Shown here: piece by piece, positions 9,661 to 19,247 of the stretch
Layout: each line of letters begins with the position of its first letter
Position numbering within the stretch: the first letter of the stretch is position 1
Assembly (NCBI GenBank): GCA_000818945.1
Contig: KN805379.1
Location: 85,539 to 149,538, forward strand
Length of the DNA stretch: 64,000 bases
DNA from: Schizochytrium sp. CCTCC M209059
Lineage: Eukaryota; Sar; Bigyra; Thraustochytrida; Thraustochytriidae
Reading direction: 5' to 3'
Made by a program: the position numbers and the translations under genes
The notes under the pieces: generated by a model
Told to the model about the DNA's origin: nothing
Databases searched by the model: none
The model's input: only the letters and a program-made list of their open reading frames with translations

Positions 9661-10315
9661 GGCCCTGCGTTTCCGCAGCGCCTCGGCCTCGAAGCCGCCC
9701 GCGGCGCCCGCCTCCGCCGCGCCCTGCGGCTCCGGTCGACGATGATCATCGCGATGATCATCATCGCGATGATGATCATCACGATGATGATGATGATGAT
9801 GATGAAAGCGGCGGAGAGAGTGCTCGTGATGATGATTATGAGGGTGATTGTGACGGTGATGACGGCGCTCGTGAGGAGGAGGAAGGCAGGGATCATGACA
9901 CGATGCACGGAGAAGGCCGACGACCAGCAGAAGGAGGACGGCCAGCGCCCGGACCAGGCCTAGGTCTCATTGGAGAAGAACAACGAGAAGGACCAGGCCG
10001 GCCGAGGACCAGCAGAAGGACGAGACGACCCATAGCCTCGGAGCGACCTCGGGCAGGAAGAAGAGACGAGACGAGGAGACGAGAGGGAGGGAGGGCGTCG
10101 ATCGATCCCAAGCCCTTGGCACGCCGCGGCGTCCTGGCACACAAAAAGACCAAGCAGACCAGACCCCGTTTCCGCCCCCGAAGACACGAGCGGCGAGCCA
10201 AAGCGGCTGCGGACCAGCGCGCCAGCGCGCTAGCGAGCGAGCGAGCGGCAGGCAGGCAGGCAGGCAGCACGCGAGACCGCCGGCAGCCGCGAGATCGGGC
10301 GTGCTAAGCGCCGTC
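9661..10315. promoter_or_regulatory. Divergent promoter between CorA and AAAP permease genes
   Basis: A 655-bp spacer between two divergent start codons. It carries the palindromic GATGATCATC elements and CAT/ATG repeats listed separately, then a purine-rich AGGA/GAGAC stretch. Near the permease start there is a (GGCA)n run at 10247-10267. No TATA box was seen. Confidence 0.45.
9741..9780. repeat. Two overlapping perfect palindromes built from GATGATCATC
   Basis: Bases 9741-9762 form a 22-bp perfect palindrome centred on CGCG. Bases 9753-9780 form a 28-bp perfect palindrome of the same words, overlapping the first by 10 bp. A further run of GATGATG units continues to about 9805. The symmetry was checked base by base. 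Confidence 0.9.
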
Positions 10316-11761
10316 ATGCTGGAGCAGGGGCTGCTCGAGGGCGCCGTCCACGACCAGACGGCGCAGACGCAGCAAACGCAGCAGACGCAGGATGAATCGC
10401 GCGACGCGAGGAGACATGGGTACGTGCCGCCCCCGCGCAGGCAGGAATGGTACCATGCGGCGGCGATTCTCGTGGCAGAGCTTGTAGGCACAGGCGTGCT
10501 CGCCCTCCCGCATACCTTTGCGGTCATTGGCGCGGCGGCCGGCGTTGCCGTACTCCTCGTATTCGCGTTGCTTAGCTTGTACTCGGGCATTCTCCTGCAC
10601 AGGCTGCAGTCGTGGTACCCACAGGGAATTACCTACGGAGACATGGCCCATCAAGTCATTGGCGCCCGCGGACGCCAACTCGTTTTTGGCTTCATCTACG
10701 TCGCCTTCTTCGGGAACCTAGCCATTTATGTACTCACCTGCGCAGAAGCCTTACAGAGTGCATTTTACGGGCTGCGCTGGTGCAAATGGTGGTACACCGT
10801 CGTCACCATCATCTTCTTGCTTCCCTTTTGCCAGCTCCGGACGCTTCACAATGTATCGTACGCCGCCGCAGCCTCCGCGGTGGCCATTTTTGTTGCGCTT
10901 GCCATCATCCTCATCGTTACTTTTGCGGACCACTCCTCGCAAGACCAATTTAGTTCAAGTCTCGATTTGGTCGATTTCCCTGAACTACCTATCGATGGGC
11001 TCGATGCCAGTACTGCTACAGAGGACTTCAGCACCAGTCCCAGCAAGCCTACCTTTTTCCGCTTCATGTCAGCCATGACGACCGCGATCTTTGCCTTTGG
11101 AGGCCAAGGATTGTACTTTGAGACCATGGCTGAGATGCGCCAGCCTTCCGACTTTCCTCGCGCCGTCACGCTCACCACCGTCGGCATCCTCGTTGTCTAT
11201 TTGCTGGTAGCTCTCTCGTGTGTCTCTGTGTATGGAGACAAAATTGATGGCAGCGTTTTGTACGCGCTGCCGGACGGCCCCGCAAAGTCTGTTGCTGCGC
11301 TCTTGCTCTTTTTCCACGTCAGCATCTCCTACGTCCTTGCGCAGCAAGTCATCGGTAGAGCCATTCACGTACGGTGGAAGCCTCACCACGTGGACCGTGC
11401 TTCTACGTCCGAGCGTGGCCAGTGGTTTTGCATCAGCGTTAGCTTGCTACTCATGTCCTTTCTCATCGCCAATGGCATTCCCTTCTTTTCACATCTCATG
11501 GGCGTTGTCGCCGCGGTTTCCACGGCGCCACTTACTTTCGGCATTCCCGCCATCATGGTCTACGTGGCGTCCCGCACCATGCCCAAACCTGCAAATGGCG
11601 AGGCACCATACATTCGCCGCTGGGAGTATCCCGTGCTGATTTTTCTTGTCCTTCTCACCGTCTACCTTGTCAGCGCTGGTCTTGCCAGCAACATACACGA
11701 GCTCGTGGAAAAGTGGTCTACCGTCGGCAAGCCATTCGACTGTCACTTGCCTAAAAGGTGA
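10316..11761 (+). CDS. Amino acid/auxin permease (AAAP, SLC36/SLC38-like) transporter
   Basis: A 481-residue membrane protein from the ATG at 10316 (an in-frame GTG lies 15 bases upstream). The N-terminal 45 residues are cytosolic and Gln/Thr-rich. The first helix carries the family signature AAILVAELVGTGVLALPHTF, the unwound TM1 region that binds the substrate amine and carboxylate in AAAP carriers. About ten more hydrophobic segments follow, including YGDMAHQVIG, the SAMTTAIFAFGGQGLYFETMAEM segment typical of TM6, and the C-terminal pair ending near residue 465. The family moves amino acids with H+ or Na+ at the plasma or vacuolar/lysosomal membrane; substrate cannot be read from the sequence. 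It is divergent from the CorA gene and convergent with the EF-hand giant. Confidence 0.88.
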   Translation: MLEQGLLEGAVHDQTAQTQQTQQTQDESRDARRHGYVPPPRRQEWYHAAAILVAELVGTGVLALPHTFAVIGAAAGVAVLLVFALLSLYSGILLHRLQSWYPQGITYGDMAHQVIGARGRQLVFGFIYVAFFGNLAIYVLTCAEALQSAFYGLRWCKWWYTVVTIIFLLPFCQLRTLHNVSYAAAASAVAIFVALAIILIVTFADHSSQDQFSSSLDLVDFPELPIDGLDASTATEDFSTSPSKPTFFRFMSAMTTAIFAFGGQGLYFETMAEMRQPSDFPRAVTLTTVGILVVYLLVALSCVSVYGDKIDGSVLYALPDGPAKSVAALLLFFHVSISYVLAQQVIGRAIHVRWKPHHVDRASTSERGQWFCISVSLLLMSFLIANGIPFFSHLMGVVAAVSTAPLTFGIPAIMVYVASRTMPKPANGEAPYIRRWEYPVLIFLVLLTVYLVSAGLASNIHELVEKWSTVGKPFDCHLPKR

Positions 11762-12141
11762 ACGAACAGCAGCAGCATCCACAACGCGGGGCTGCTGCAT
11801 ATGGTATTATAATATCATCCGTTTTATTTTATAAAAAGTAATGCGTGAGAGCGCTCGATTTTCATCACGTTTCATTCTCCAAACAAAAAAAGCTCGGGCT
11901 CGCCACAAACTCACCATGAACCTTCTATATCTTCGTTTGCGCGCGAATGCGCACCTCACTCCGTTTATCGCTCTCTCGACGGGTCGTGAAAGAGGTTGAC
12001 ACTAGGCTTGCTCTTCTTCTCCCTTTTTTCGTTTATCTTCTTGCAAGCCAAGCAGAAACCATGATGCATGCTCTCGATGCGTTTTTATGAAGAAAAAGTA
12101 AACCTCGTTACGCTCCTTCGTCCTCAAATTTGAAAACCTTG
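11762..12141. other. Convergent 3' spacer
   Basis: 380 bp between the converging ends of the permease and the EF-hand/vWA gene. AT-rich around 11800-11840 with possible poly(A) sites. Near 12099-12165 a short direct repeat (cttCGTCCTCAAATT) spans the 3' end of the EF-hand gene. No gene seen. Confidence 0.5.
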
Positions 12142-15100
12142 TTACGCTTCTTCGTCCTCAAATTCTGCCTCGCTATATTCCTCATCCTCGTAGTCGTCCT
12201 CGCTGGAATTACCCTCTGCTTGATCGTCCACGTTTTTGTTCGATGCCTCGGTGGCGGTGGTGGGCTTGTATGCTGGCGGCGGGCCAGTAATCTCCGTTGC
12301 CTGCTTCACAAGGTCATCATCACCGCCGCCGCCGTTTCCACCGCTACTGTTCAACGTCCACGTGCTCTCTGCCCCGAGGTGAGAGCTGCCAGTCTTGCTG
12401 TTGTCAGTCGTCGCGTCGTGGAACTTGGTCTTGCGTGAGGGGTTCATGCCAGACTCGGATTCGGGATCCGACTCCGAGTCCATCATGAGATCCCGCACAC
12501 TTGCAAAAGAGATCTGGCGTGCGTCGACGGTAATATGCTTTGGCGTTCGGTGCACCTTGGTCTGAGGCTGCTGCATCGAATCCGTGAGCTGGCGCATCCC
12601 ATCTTTCAACGTCGGTTCGGCAAGCAAACTCCGTGCTGGAGATGCCTTGGCCGAGAGCGGCCGCGTCGGTCCGTGAGGCTGCCACTGGATGCGAACCAAT
12701 CTTGCCGTGTTGCGATCGGCAAAGTTGAGAGAGCTCGTCGCGTTCGATGCCTCGGCGCGTCGCTGTGCCGCGTCCTCGCGCGCAAGACGAACCTCCGTTT
12801 TGGCGACCATGGAACGTAATCTCTGCAAGCGAAAATCGCGGTCCTCCTCGTGAGATCCACGATCTGTCGATACTGCGATACCAGCCCGTCGCAAGAGTGT
12901 TGCGAAAGGGCCGTGTGCAGCGTTCTCAATAGCCCTTCCATTGCGAAAGGCAACGTGGAGCCATGGAGAAACAAGGTCGTTCCTGGCAATGCAGGCAGCC
13001 TCTTCAGAAACTTGAGGTGCTCGATTTACCTTGGCCTCGAAATCCGAAAGTGCACGCTCCGCAGTTTGCTCAGCACGACGCGCTTCGTCCTGAAGAGCTT
13101 GCAGCGTGTCGATCGTGACGGCATTTCCTGCGAAAACCTGCTTTGCATGGCCGCTTCTCACGAGATCACTTTCGTGTGCATACTTGGCACACAACCCCAT
13201 AAGTCGCTTGCAAAGGCGGTCTGCATTTCCGATAGCCTCCAACACATGCACCGGGATGCTATGCTTGAACATGCGGGCTTCGTGCAGGGAAGTCTCTTGA
13301 TGCCGAAGCATGCGCTCGATGCGTGCCACGTGGTAGTCGATGGCGCGTGTGCGCATCGTCCCTGAGCGCGCGGCGCGAAGGGCCTGCAGATCGCGCAATC
13401 TCTCCATGTATACGGCAGACAACATGTTCCCAAAGTCGAGCCAGGAGTCCAATTTGCGCACGAAACCCGTGTCTACGGCGCTCAAGAGCTTGTACAAGTC
13501 TTGCTTACTCAACTGGGTGTCTAGATTTGACAGGTACCGAACAAACTCGGCTGCAGATGCACCATTGGGGAAAAGTGTGGCTGGGCTGTGGCCCTGTCCC
13601 TCGAGTGCGTCAACGAGGCCGCCCAAGGTCTCACGGAGCCATTGGCGATCGCTTCGGGTCACGGCCTGAAGGCTCGCGAGGGACTCAAGCGCCTCGGGCT
13701 CCGCCTTGGTGACCGACACATCTCCTGTCGCCGCTGCGTCTCCGTCCAGAACGCTGTCGGTGATGCGCATGATGCGACGCGTGAAAGCCTTGACAAAACG
13801 GTCCTTGGATACCTCTGTGGACCCGGCACCCAAAAGCAAAAAGACTGCGTCGAACTGAGACCAGTTCATCTTGATCCCCAAAGTTCGACGCAAGCCTGTT
13901 GTGAGTGCTTTACGGTTGAGCGCTTTGGGGGCACCGTTCCTGCCATCCGGAGCTCCCGTTGAGCAGACATCGGCGAGAGCATCGAAAAACTGTCCGAGCG
14001 AAGTCGCTGTGTGCGTTGCCTGAATCGTTTCGGCAATTGTCTGTGCAATAATAATCATGCATTCTTCGGTCGTAGCCCCATCAGGAATTCGATATAATGT
14101 CGGGCCCGGGCCACCGTGAGTACGCTTCAAACCCGTCATGTTCGGGCTTCCTGGGTCGGGAAGATCTTTCGTTGGCGAGCGCAGCTTATTGTGGTGTGAC
14201 CGCAGTCTCAGACTTGTGCGCACAGAAAGTCTAGGACCTTGGGCATCATTGCCCTTGCCAAGATTTGCTGGGCCCGACTTGGCCAAAGCCCAGCCATCTT
14301 GCCCTGCAATGAATGCACTCAAAAGCTCCTGGCCATTCGTCATGAAACATAAGAGCGGCTTGGAAAACACGAAGCGGTCATCTGCGAGCATCATTTCTGA
14401 AGTCTCGCGCTCCTGCTCCAGCGGATCGAGCGCCTGAATCGGGACCGCGTCTGGATCCTGATCGGAGCCATCTTGCGAGGGCTTTGCGAGGGCGCAAGCG
14501 ATACCGCAGCACGAAGACAGCTCGCAGCCAGCGACGTCGAGCGTGAATGAGGTGCTCTGTCGGGTTCCCGGCAGACCGTCTACGGGAACAAAACCAGAGT
14601 GAACATCGAGCTGGGGGAGTGTGAGCTCCACGCGGCCTGAGGCTGTTCGATGCGCGCCTTGCTGGCGACAAGCGTTCCACAAAACGCGACAGATCGCAAG
14701 AAGCTCACTCGAACGAAGCCAGCTTGGCGGAACTTCCGTGACCCAGAGCGATTGAAGACTGTCTGGGCCTCGAATTCGCGCAATAATAGAGCCCATGCTC
14801 ATGATTTTGTTCGCTGCGGAGTTCCGCGACGTGGCCAAAGATCGGTCGAGCTTGTAGAGCGTGAGAAGATCCGCGCTCGGTCCAACACGTCCAGCGCGAA
14901 TGCAAAGGCCTCGGAATCTCTTTACGGGAAGGTTGCGAATTGCCTCGCTTGCAAGATCGACCTCTCGACGGTCGCCTTCCGGACCAACGTCAACGACTCC
15001 GCTCGCAAGATCGAGTTCGTGGGTAAAAGGGACAAAGGCTGGGAGTTCAAGGGTCACAGCCGAAGCTGCAGATGCAGGGAAACCAAAGCCGCCATGTAGA

Positions 15101-18100
15101 GTGCCAACACTGTAGCACTGAAGTGGACCCCAGTATCTGCCGAGAGGAAGATCCACTCCAGGAGGAACATAACGCTCTCCATCACTCGCCCCAACGCTGT
15201 CTTCCGGAACGAGCAACCGAAAGTTGGACGATTCCTTGCTCGCGGCACCCGCATCGACAACTTTGCCGCTATCCATTTCGAGACCGAGACGCACGAAGGC
15301 ATCTCCCGCCGGACGCGGAGGAAGGGTTAGAATCTTTGAAACTCGGTGCACCATGCCGTGCTCATCCGCCACATGCATGCCCACGAGATCCTGCGCACGG
15401 GCGAGCTGCCGTCCATGCACGCTGAGCAAGCTTGCATGAAGACGACGTTGATCGGATGGGCGCAAATTCGGTCGCTCTTCACAAAACGAGCTTCCATTGA
15501 GATGACTTTGCGCATGGAGTAGCGGTGGCGCGAGTGAGAGCTCGCCCGAATTGCAGATGCTTCGGTCCTCACGCTGAAGCCACTCGTTCATGTCAAGCGG
15601 GTGGAAGGTTGCAAAGGAGTCCATGGCGTCACCAAAGGGGGCTTGATCGCACATGTGCTGCGCCCAACGCTGAGAATGGAGAAGCTCTGGCGCCAAGCGA
15701 AGATCTTCGGGCAAATTTTCGCTGCGGTACGCCGTTGTGCGTCCATGCAGCAAGCCTGGCGTATCTGCGACGCCAAGGCGAATACGCTCCCACGCTGCAT
15801 TAACAGCGAGCGTGACGGCAATTGTGTCTGTGACGACCTTGGCTTGATTGCGAATGCTCCACTCGACAGGCTTGCACCCCGCTCCCGCTTCCGTCGTGTT
15901 ACTTGCAGAGACTGGGAGTGGGGACGCTGCGATTGGCTGCTGCAGGCGAAGAATTCTCGACTCAAGGCAAGGCAAACGCCAGAATTTTGCGGGGATCGCC
16001 CAACTCATTGGGTCCACGTCATCCATTCTTGCTTCCGTGTAGGGCGTGGAGACAGAGAGCAGTGCTGACGGTGCCGTCTCAGACGCTGATGCCGAAGCCG
16101 AAGCCGAAGCCGGTACCGAGGCCGAGGCATGACTACTTTCCGTCTCGGAGGGAAGCCATTGCATATCGTCATCCTCGTATTCGTCATCCTCCTCATCTTC
16201 GCCTTCGTTCTCTTCTTCTTCCTCCTCTTCCTCTTCTTCTTCTTCTTCTTTCGTTTCTTCTCCACTTTGATTTTCTTCATGTACGATGGCGTCATCGTGC
16301 AGAGCCAAGGCAGTCTTCTTGGCACCGTTGTTGCGCTGGCTGTGAGGACTGTGAGAGCGTAATTTGGAAGAGGCCGTGTGCGGTCGCAGACCGGGATTGT
16401 TGACGCCTTGCGCGAGGGCATCGTGAATGATACCCATTTGCTCCTCGACAGGAGCGTGAAGAGACTGATTCGCGAGAAGAGGATCCACATCGAGGCCAAG
16501 GTAGCTCGCAGCGACACGAATAACGGCGACAAATCGCGGGATGGAGACGAATCCAAGGTCAACGGTGTCAAAGACGCGCCAGAGTCGAAAGCGCTCCCTA
16601 GTGCTGAGCTTATTCGCGCATCCCTGCGCCTCCTCGACGAGGATCGCGTTGACGACTTTGCTAAAGTCACCAACGGAGACAGTGCCGTCGCCATTTGCAT
16701 CAAAAGCGGCATACGCCTCGTCGAGGGGCAAACTGGTCTTCAAGATAGCCACGATGACGCGCTTGAGAACGCGCTTGGTAGCGTCTGCCGTGGGTGACTT
16801 CTGCAATGCCCACCAGAATCCCTGAAGGGCGCCTGTAACCCCGCCATCGCGCGAACCGGAGGCAACACCATGGCGCGGCATTTGCGTAATATGGCACATC
16901 TCCTCACCTGCATCGTTGACCCAGCGCACGGTACCGTTGCCGGCGCGTGCAAGCCGTGACAAGGCCGTGTGCGTATTATCAGCAACTGGACCAACCACAG
17001 CGATGTTGACCACAATGACACTTCCCCCCGTTTTCGGTACTACGCATGAACGAAACCGGGGCCCTGGGCTCGTGGGTAGTTTATGGCATCCCGTCTGGCG
17101 GCCACGCACCAGCTTTACAAGAGCTCGGCCCTTGAAGTCTTGCAATGCGCATGGCGAAGGATGGGCCGATGGGCCGCGCGCATCAAGGGCACAAATGACG
17201 CAGACTTCACTGACGGCGTCATTGCTGAGCATGTCCATGAAGATTGTGCGCAAGACGCGAGGAGCCTGACTTTTTGGAACGGGTGTCTGCGTAATATCGT
17301 CGGGTGCATCATGTGCGTTCTGCAGCTGCTCGTGCTGCTGATGAAGAAAGGAAAATGCACGCCAGTCGTCGACTTGTCGATGTAGAAAGCCCTCAATATC
17401 GTCCACGGCGCTGGCGGAGAGACGTTCGCAGCGATCTCGCCACTTTGCGGCCTTGACACCATCGCCAAAAACGACAAGGTTTACCTTATTGGTGCAAGCT
17501 GTCTCCACCTTGCGACGGAGATATGAGATGGTTTCTCGAACTGCAAAGGCAATACGTGTTTCGCCAGAGGTCATTTTAGTCTCTGCCATTCCGGGGGAAA
17601 GATCGAGGATGACAACAAAGGTGCACATGTCATCAATTCTGCCCAAAAGCACGCTTGGGGACTCGGCAGCATGCGAAGACGCGACAGGTGAACCCCGCGA
17701 TACAGTGTGAAAGTCTCTGCGAGGGGAGCCAAGCGCAGCGCGCTTGCGATTTCTTGCCGCGACGCCGCTCGCACTGCGCGCAGACTTTGCAGATTGTGGT
17801 CGTGTGGGCGCAGCAGGTCTTTGAAGAAAGTCGTTTAGTTTCGGCTCAAAATATGCGCAAAAGTCGTCGGCGCCGAGCAGACCTTCTGCGCGCGCGTCAA
17901 GACCCATGCGATGAAATATTGGGTACATGTCTTGGTTGGAAAGCTCAGGGGCAACACCTTCAAGCCTCCGTATGGTCTCTGCAAAGGAGAGAGAAGTTTG
18001 GCCTTTCCATATGTCGCGAGGCGATTCGCCCTTTTCTTGAAAGGCCCGGCAAAGACATTCAATCGAATAGGCTTCGCGTGCGGCTAGCGTTCCACTGGCA

Positions 18101-18444
18101 GGTGCTGCTCGCGGGCCTTTACCCTCGTACAGAATGGCGAAATCATGGCGAAAGTCAATTTGGCCATCATGATTGTGATCTAGACGAGCGAAGACTGCGC
18201 TTCGCTTGTCGTGCGGGATGAGAATGCCAAAGTTCTTGGCAAGGTTCTCAAAGATTTCCTTTTTGCGCACGGGTCGTGCTACGCTTTTGCGATTTGGGTA
18301 CTGGAGCCTTTCAAAGGCGCCGCCCATGGTGCTTTCTCGACTGAGGCCAGTCTTGATTACATCGAGGTAGTCCTGAGCGGACATGCTGCCCTGCTTTTCT
18401 ACAGCATCGAGGACAGCAAGGTCCGAGTCTACTCGGTGAGGCAT
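12142..18444 (-). CDS. Large EF-hand and vWA-like protein of unknown function
   Basis: A 2,100-residue intronless frame from the ATG at 18444 (the open frame extends to a GTG at 18498). Visible parts are a canonical EF-hand loop (DHNHDGQIDF) at about 89 and a degenerate von Willebrand A-like fold at about 273-517. The vWA MIDAS strand reads VVILDLSPGM instead of DxSxS, followed by KVNLVVFGDGVKAAKW, as in VWA3-type proteins. A second canonical EF loop (DANGDGTVSVGDF) lies at about 582 and a Glu-rich run at about 750. Further EF-like helical pairs without full calcium ligands occur around 1450-1650. The last 300 residues are charged and helical and end in an acidic tail (DDYEDEEYSEAEFEDEEA). 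No membrane segment or signal peptide was seen. A calcium-responsive scaffold or an axonemal protein is possible but is only a guess. I do not recognise the central 900 residues. Confidence 0.8.
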   Translation of the reverse strand: MPHRVDSDLAVLDAVEKQGSMSAQDYLDVIKTGLSRESTMGGAFERLQYPNRKSVARPVRKKEIFENLAKNFGILIPHDKRSAVFARLDHNHDGQIDFRHDFAILYEGKGPRAAPASGTLAAREAYSIECLCRAFQEKGESPRDIWKGQTSLSFAETIRRLEGVAPELSNQDMYPIFHRMGLDARAEGLLGADDFCAYFEPKLNDFLQRPAAPTRPQSAKSARSASGVAARNRKRAALGSPRRDFHTVSRGSPVASSHAAESPSVLLGRIDDMCTFVVILDLSPGMAETKMTSGETRIAFAVRETISYLRRKVETACTNKVNLVVFGDGVKAAKWRDRCERLSASAVDDIEGFLHRQVDDWRAFSFLHQQHEQLQNAHDAPDDITQTPVPKSQAPRVLRTIFMDMLSNDAVSEVCVICALDARGPSAHPSPCALQDFKGRALVKLVRGRQTGCHKLPTSPGPRFRSCVVPKTGGSVIVVNIAVVGPVADNTHTALSRLARAGNGTVRWVNDAGEEMCHITQMPRHGVASGSRDGGVTGALQGFWWALQKSPTADATKRVLKRVIVAILKTSLPLDEAYAAFDANGDGTVSVGDFSKVVNAILVEEAQGCANKLSTRERFRLWRVFDTVDLGFVSIPRFVAVIRVAASYLGLDVDPLLANQSLHAPVEEQMGIIHDALAQGVNNPGLRPHTASSKLRSHSPHSQRNNGAKKTALALHDDAIVHEENQSGEETKEEEEEEEEEEEEENEGEDEEDDEYEDDDMQWLPSETESSHASASVPASASASASASETAPSALLSVSTPYTEARMDDVDPMSWAIPAKFWRLPCLESRILRLQQPIAASPLPVSASNTTEAGAGCKPVEWSIRNQAKVVTDTIAVTLAVNAAWERIRLGVADTPGLLHGRTTAYRSENLPEDLRLAPELLHSQRWAQHMCDQAPFGDAMDSFATFHPLDMNEWLQREDRSICNSGELSLAPPLLHAQSHLNGSSFCEERPNLRPSDQRRLHASLLSVHGRQLARAQDLVGMHVADEHGMVHRVSKILTLPPRPAGDAFVRLGLEMDSGKVVDAGAASKESSNFRLLVPEDSVGASDGERYVPPGVDLPLGRYWGPLQCYSVGTLHGGFGFPASAASAVTLELPAFVPFTHELDLASGVVDVGPEGDRREVDLASEAIRNLPVKRFRGLCIRAGRVGPSADLLTLYKLDRSLATSRNSAANKIMSMGSIIARIRGPDSLQSLWVTEVPPSWLRSSELLAICRVLWNACRQQGAHRTASGRVELTLPQLDVHSGFVPVDGLPGTRQSTSFTLDVAGCELSSCCGIACALAKPSQDGSDQDPDAVPIQALDPLEQERETSEMMLADDRFVFSKPLLCFMTNGQELLSAFIAGQDGWALAKSGPANLGKGNDAQGPRLSVRTSLRLRSHHNKLRSPTKDLPDPGSPNMTGLKRTHGGPGPTLYRIPDGATTEECMIIIAQTIAETIQATHTATSLGQFFDALADVCSTGAPDGRNGAPKALNRKALTTGLRRTLGIKMNWSQFDAVFLLLGAGSTEVSKDRFVKAFTRRIMRITDSVLDGDAAATGDVSVTKAEPEALESLASLQAVTRSDRQWLRETLGGLVDALEGQGHSPATLFPNGASAAEFVRYLSNLDTQLSKQDLYKLLSAVDTGFVRKLDSWLDFGNMLSAVYMERLRDLQALRAARSGTMRTRAIDYHVARIERMLRHQETSLHEARMFKHSIPVHVLEAIGNADRLCKRLMGLCAKYAHESDLVRSGHAKQVFAGNAVTIDTLQALQDEARRAEQTAERALSDFEAKVNRAPQVSEEAACIARNDLVSPWLHVAFRNGRAIENAAHGPFATLLRRAGIAVSTDRGSHEEDRDFRLQRLRSMVAKTEVRLAREDAAQRRAEASNATSSLNFADRNTARLVRIQWQPHGPTRPLSAKASPARSLLAEPTLKDGMRQLTDSMQQPQTKVHRTPKHITVDARQISFASVRDLMMDSESDPESESGMNPSRKTKFHDATTDNSKTGSSHLGAESTWTLNSSGGNGGGGDDDLVKQATEITGPPPAYKPTTATEASNKNVDDQAEGNSSEDDYEDEEYSEAEFEDEEA

Positions 18445-19247
18445 CCTATTCTCTCCTTGCGCAGGCTCCTTTTCCTTGCTCTCTGCACGGGACCGCACGG
18501 ACCCCGCGCAAAGCTACCAAGCGCGCAGCGATGGGGAGAGGGGTGTCGAAGGATGAGAAGGAAAGGTTTTTTGTTGGTCCGTGCTCACGTCTTTGCAGCG
18601 CGTCTCTGCAAATGCTCGAACTTTGTCAACAAAGGTTGATTCTATGGTTCGCAACAACGAGCTTGCTTGCCTACCCGACACAGCAGCAAAGTATGTAGCC
18701 CCGCTAGCTAGCCAAGTAGCTAGCTGGCCAATCAGCTAGCTGACCAGGCAGCCAGCTAGCTGCAACTCCTGTTTGCCTCTCTGGCAAGCGCCTGTCAAAG
18801 AAGCAAGTAAGCAAGTAAGCAAGCTTGCTTGAGCTGTCCGATAGGAGGGAGGCCTTGCCCAAAGCTCATGAAATCCTCCTTCCTCAGACGGGCACGCCAA
18901 GCGATCTAGCTAGCTAGTCGCTAGGCGCAGCGCTAGAGCCTTTTGCGTCGCCCGTCGAGATAACGCTACGTTTTGTTCGCCTCCCGCAGACAATCATCGC
19001 TTCTCGAGGAGGATATCGAACCGCGTCATCCGGGCAAAGAAGCATGTGTCCGTTGAGGAATATCGTGCACGGTAAAAGAAGAAGCGCGCGGCTTTCGCCG
19101 ATCTGGAAGGACAGGGACAAGGATTGCAGCGCCGCGTGATGTAGATTGATCGCTTCGGCGCTGCCATCGCGACGGCGCGCGCCGTCGCCGCGGTATGGTA
19201 TACCGCGTCGACAGTAGCGTTCCAGTCTTACGCTTGTGGTATAGACC
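18445..19247. promoter_or_regulatory. Divergent spacer with AGCT-rich imperfect palindromes
   Basis: 803 bp between the EF-hand/vWA start and the GT13 start. Around 18698-18770 the words GCTAGCT and AGCTAGCTG recur in both orientations, and AGCAAGTAAGCAAG repeats follow near 18803-18832. Another AGCTAGCTAG run lies at 18905-18935. The segment could fold into hairpins. No coding frame of interest; a 180-codon minus-strand frame at 18914-19456 overlaps the GT13 start and has no recognisable domain. Confidence 0.5.
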
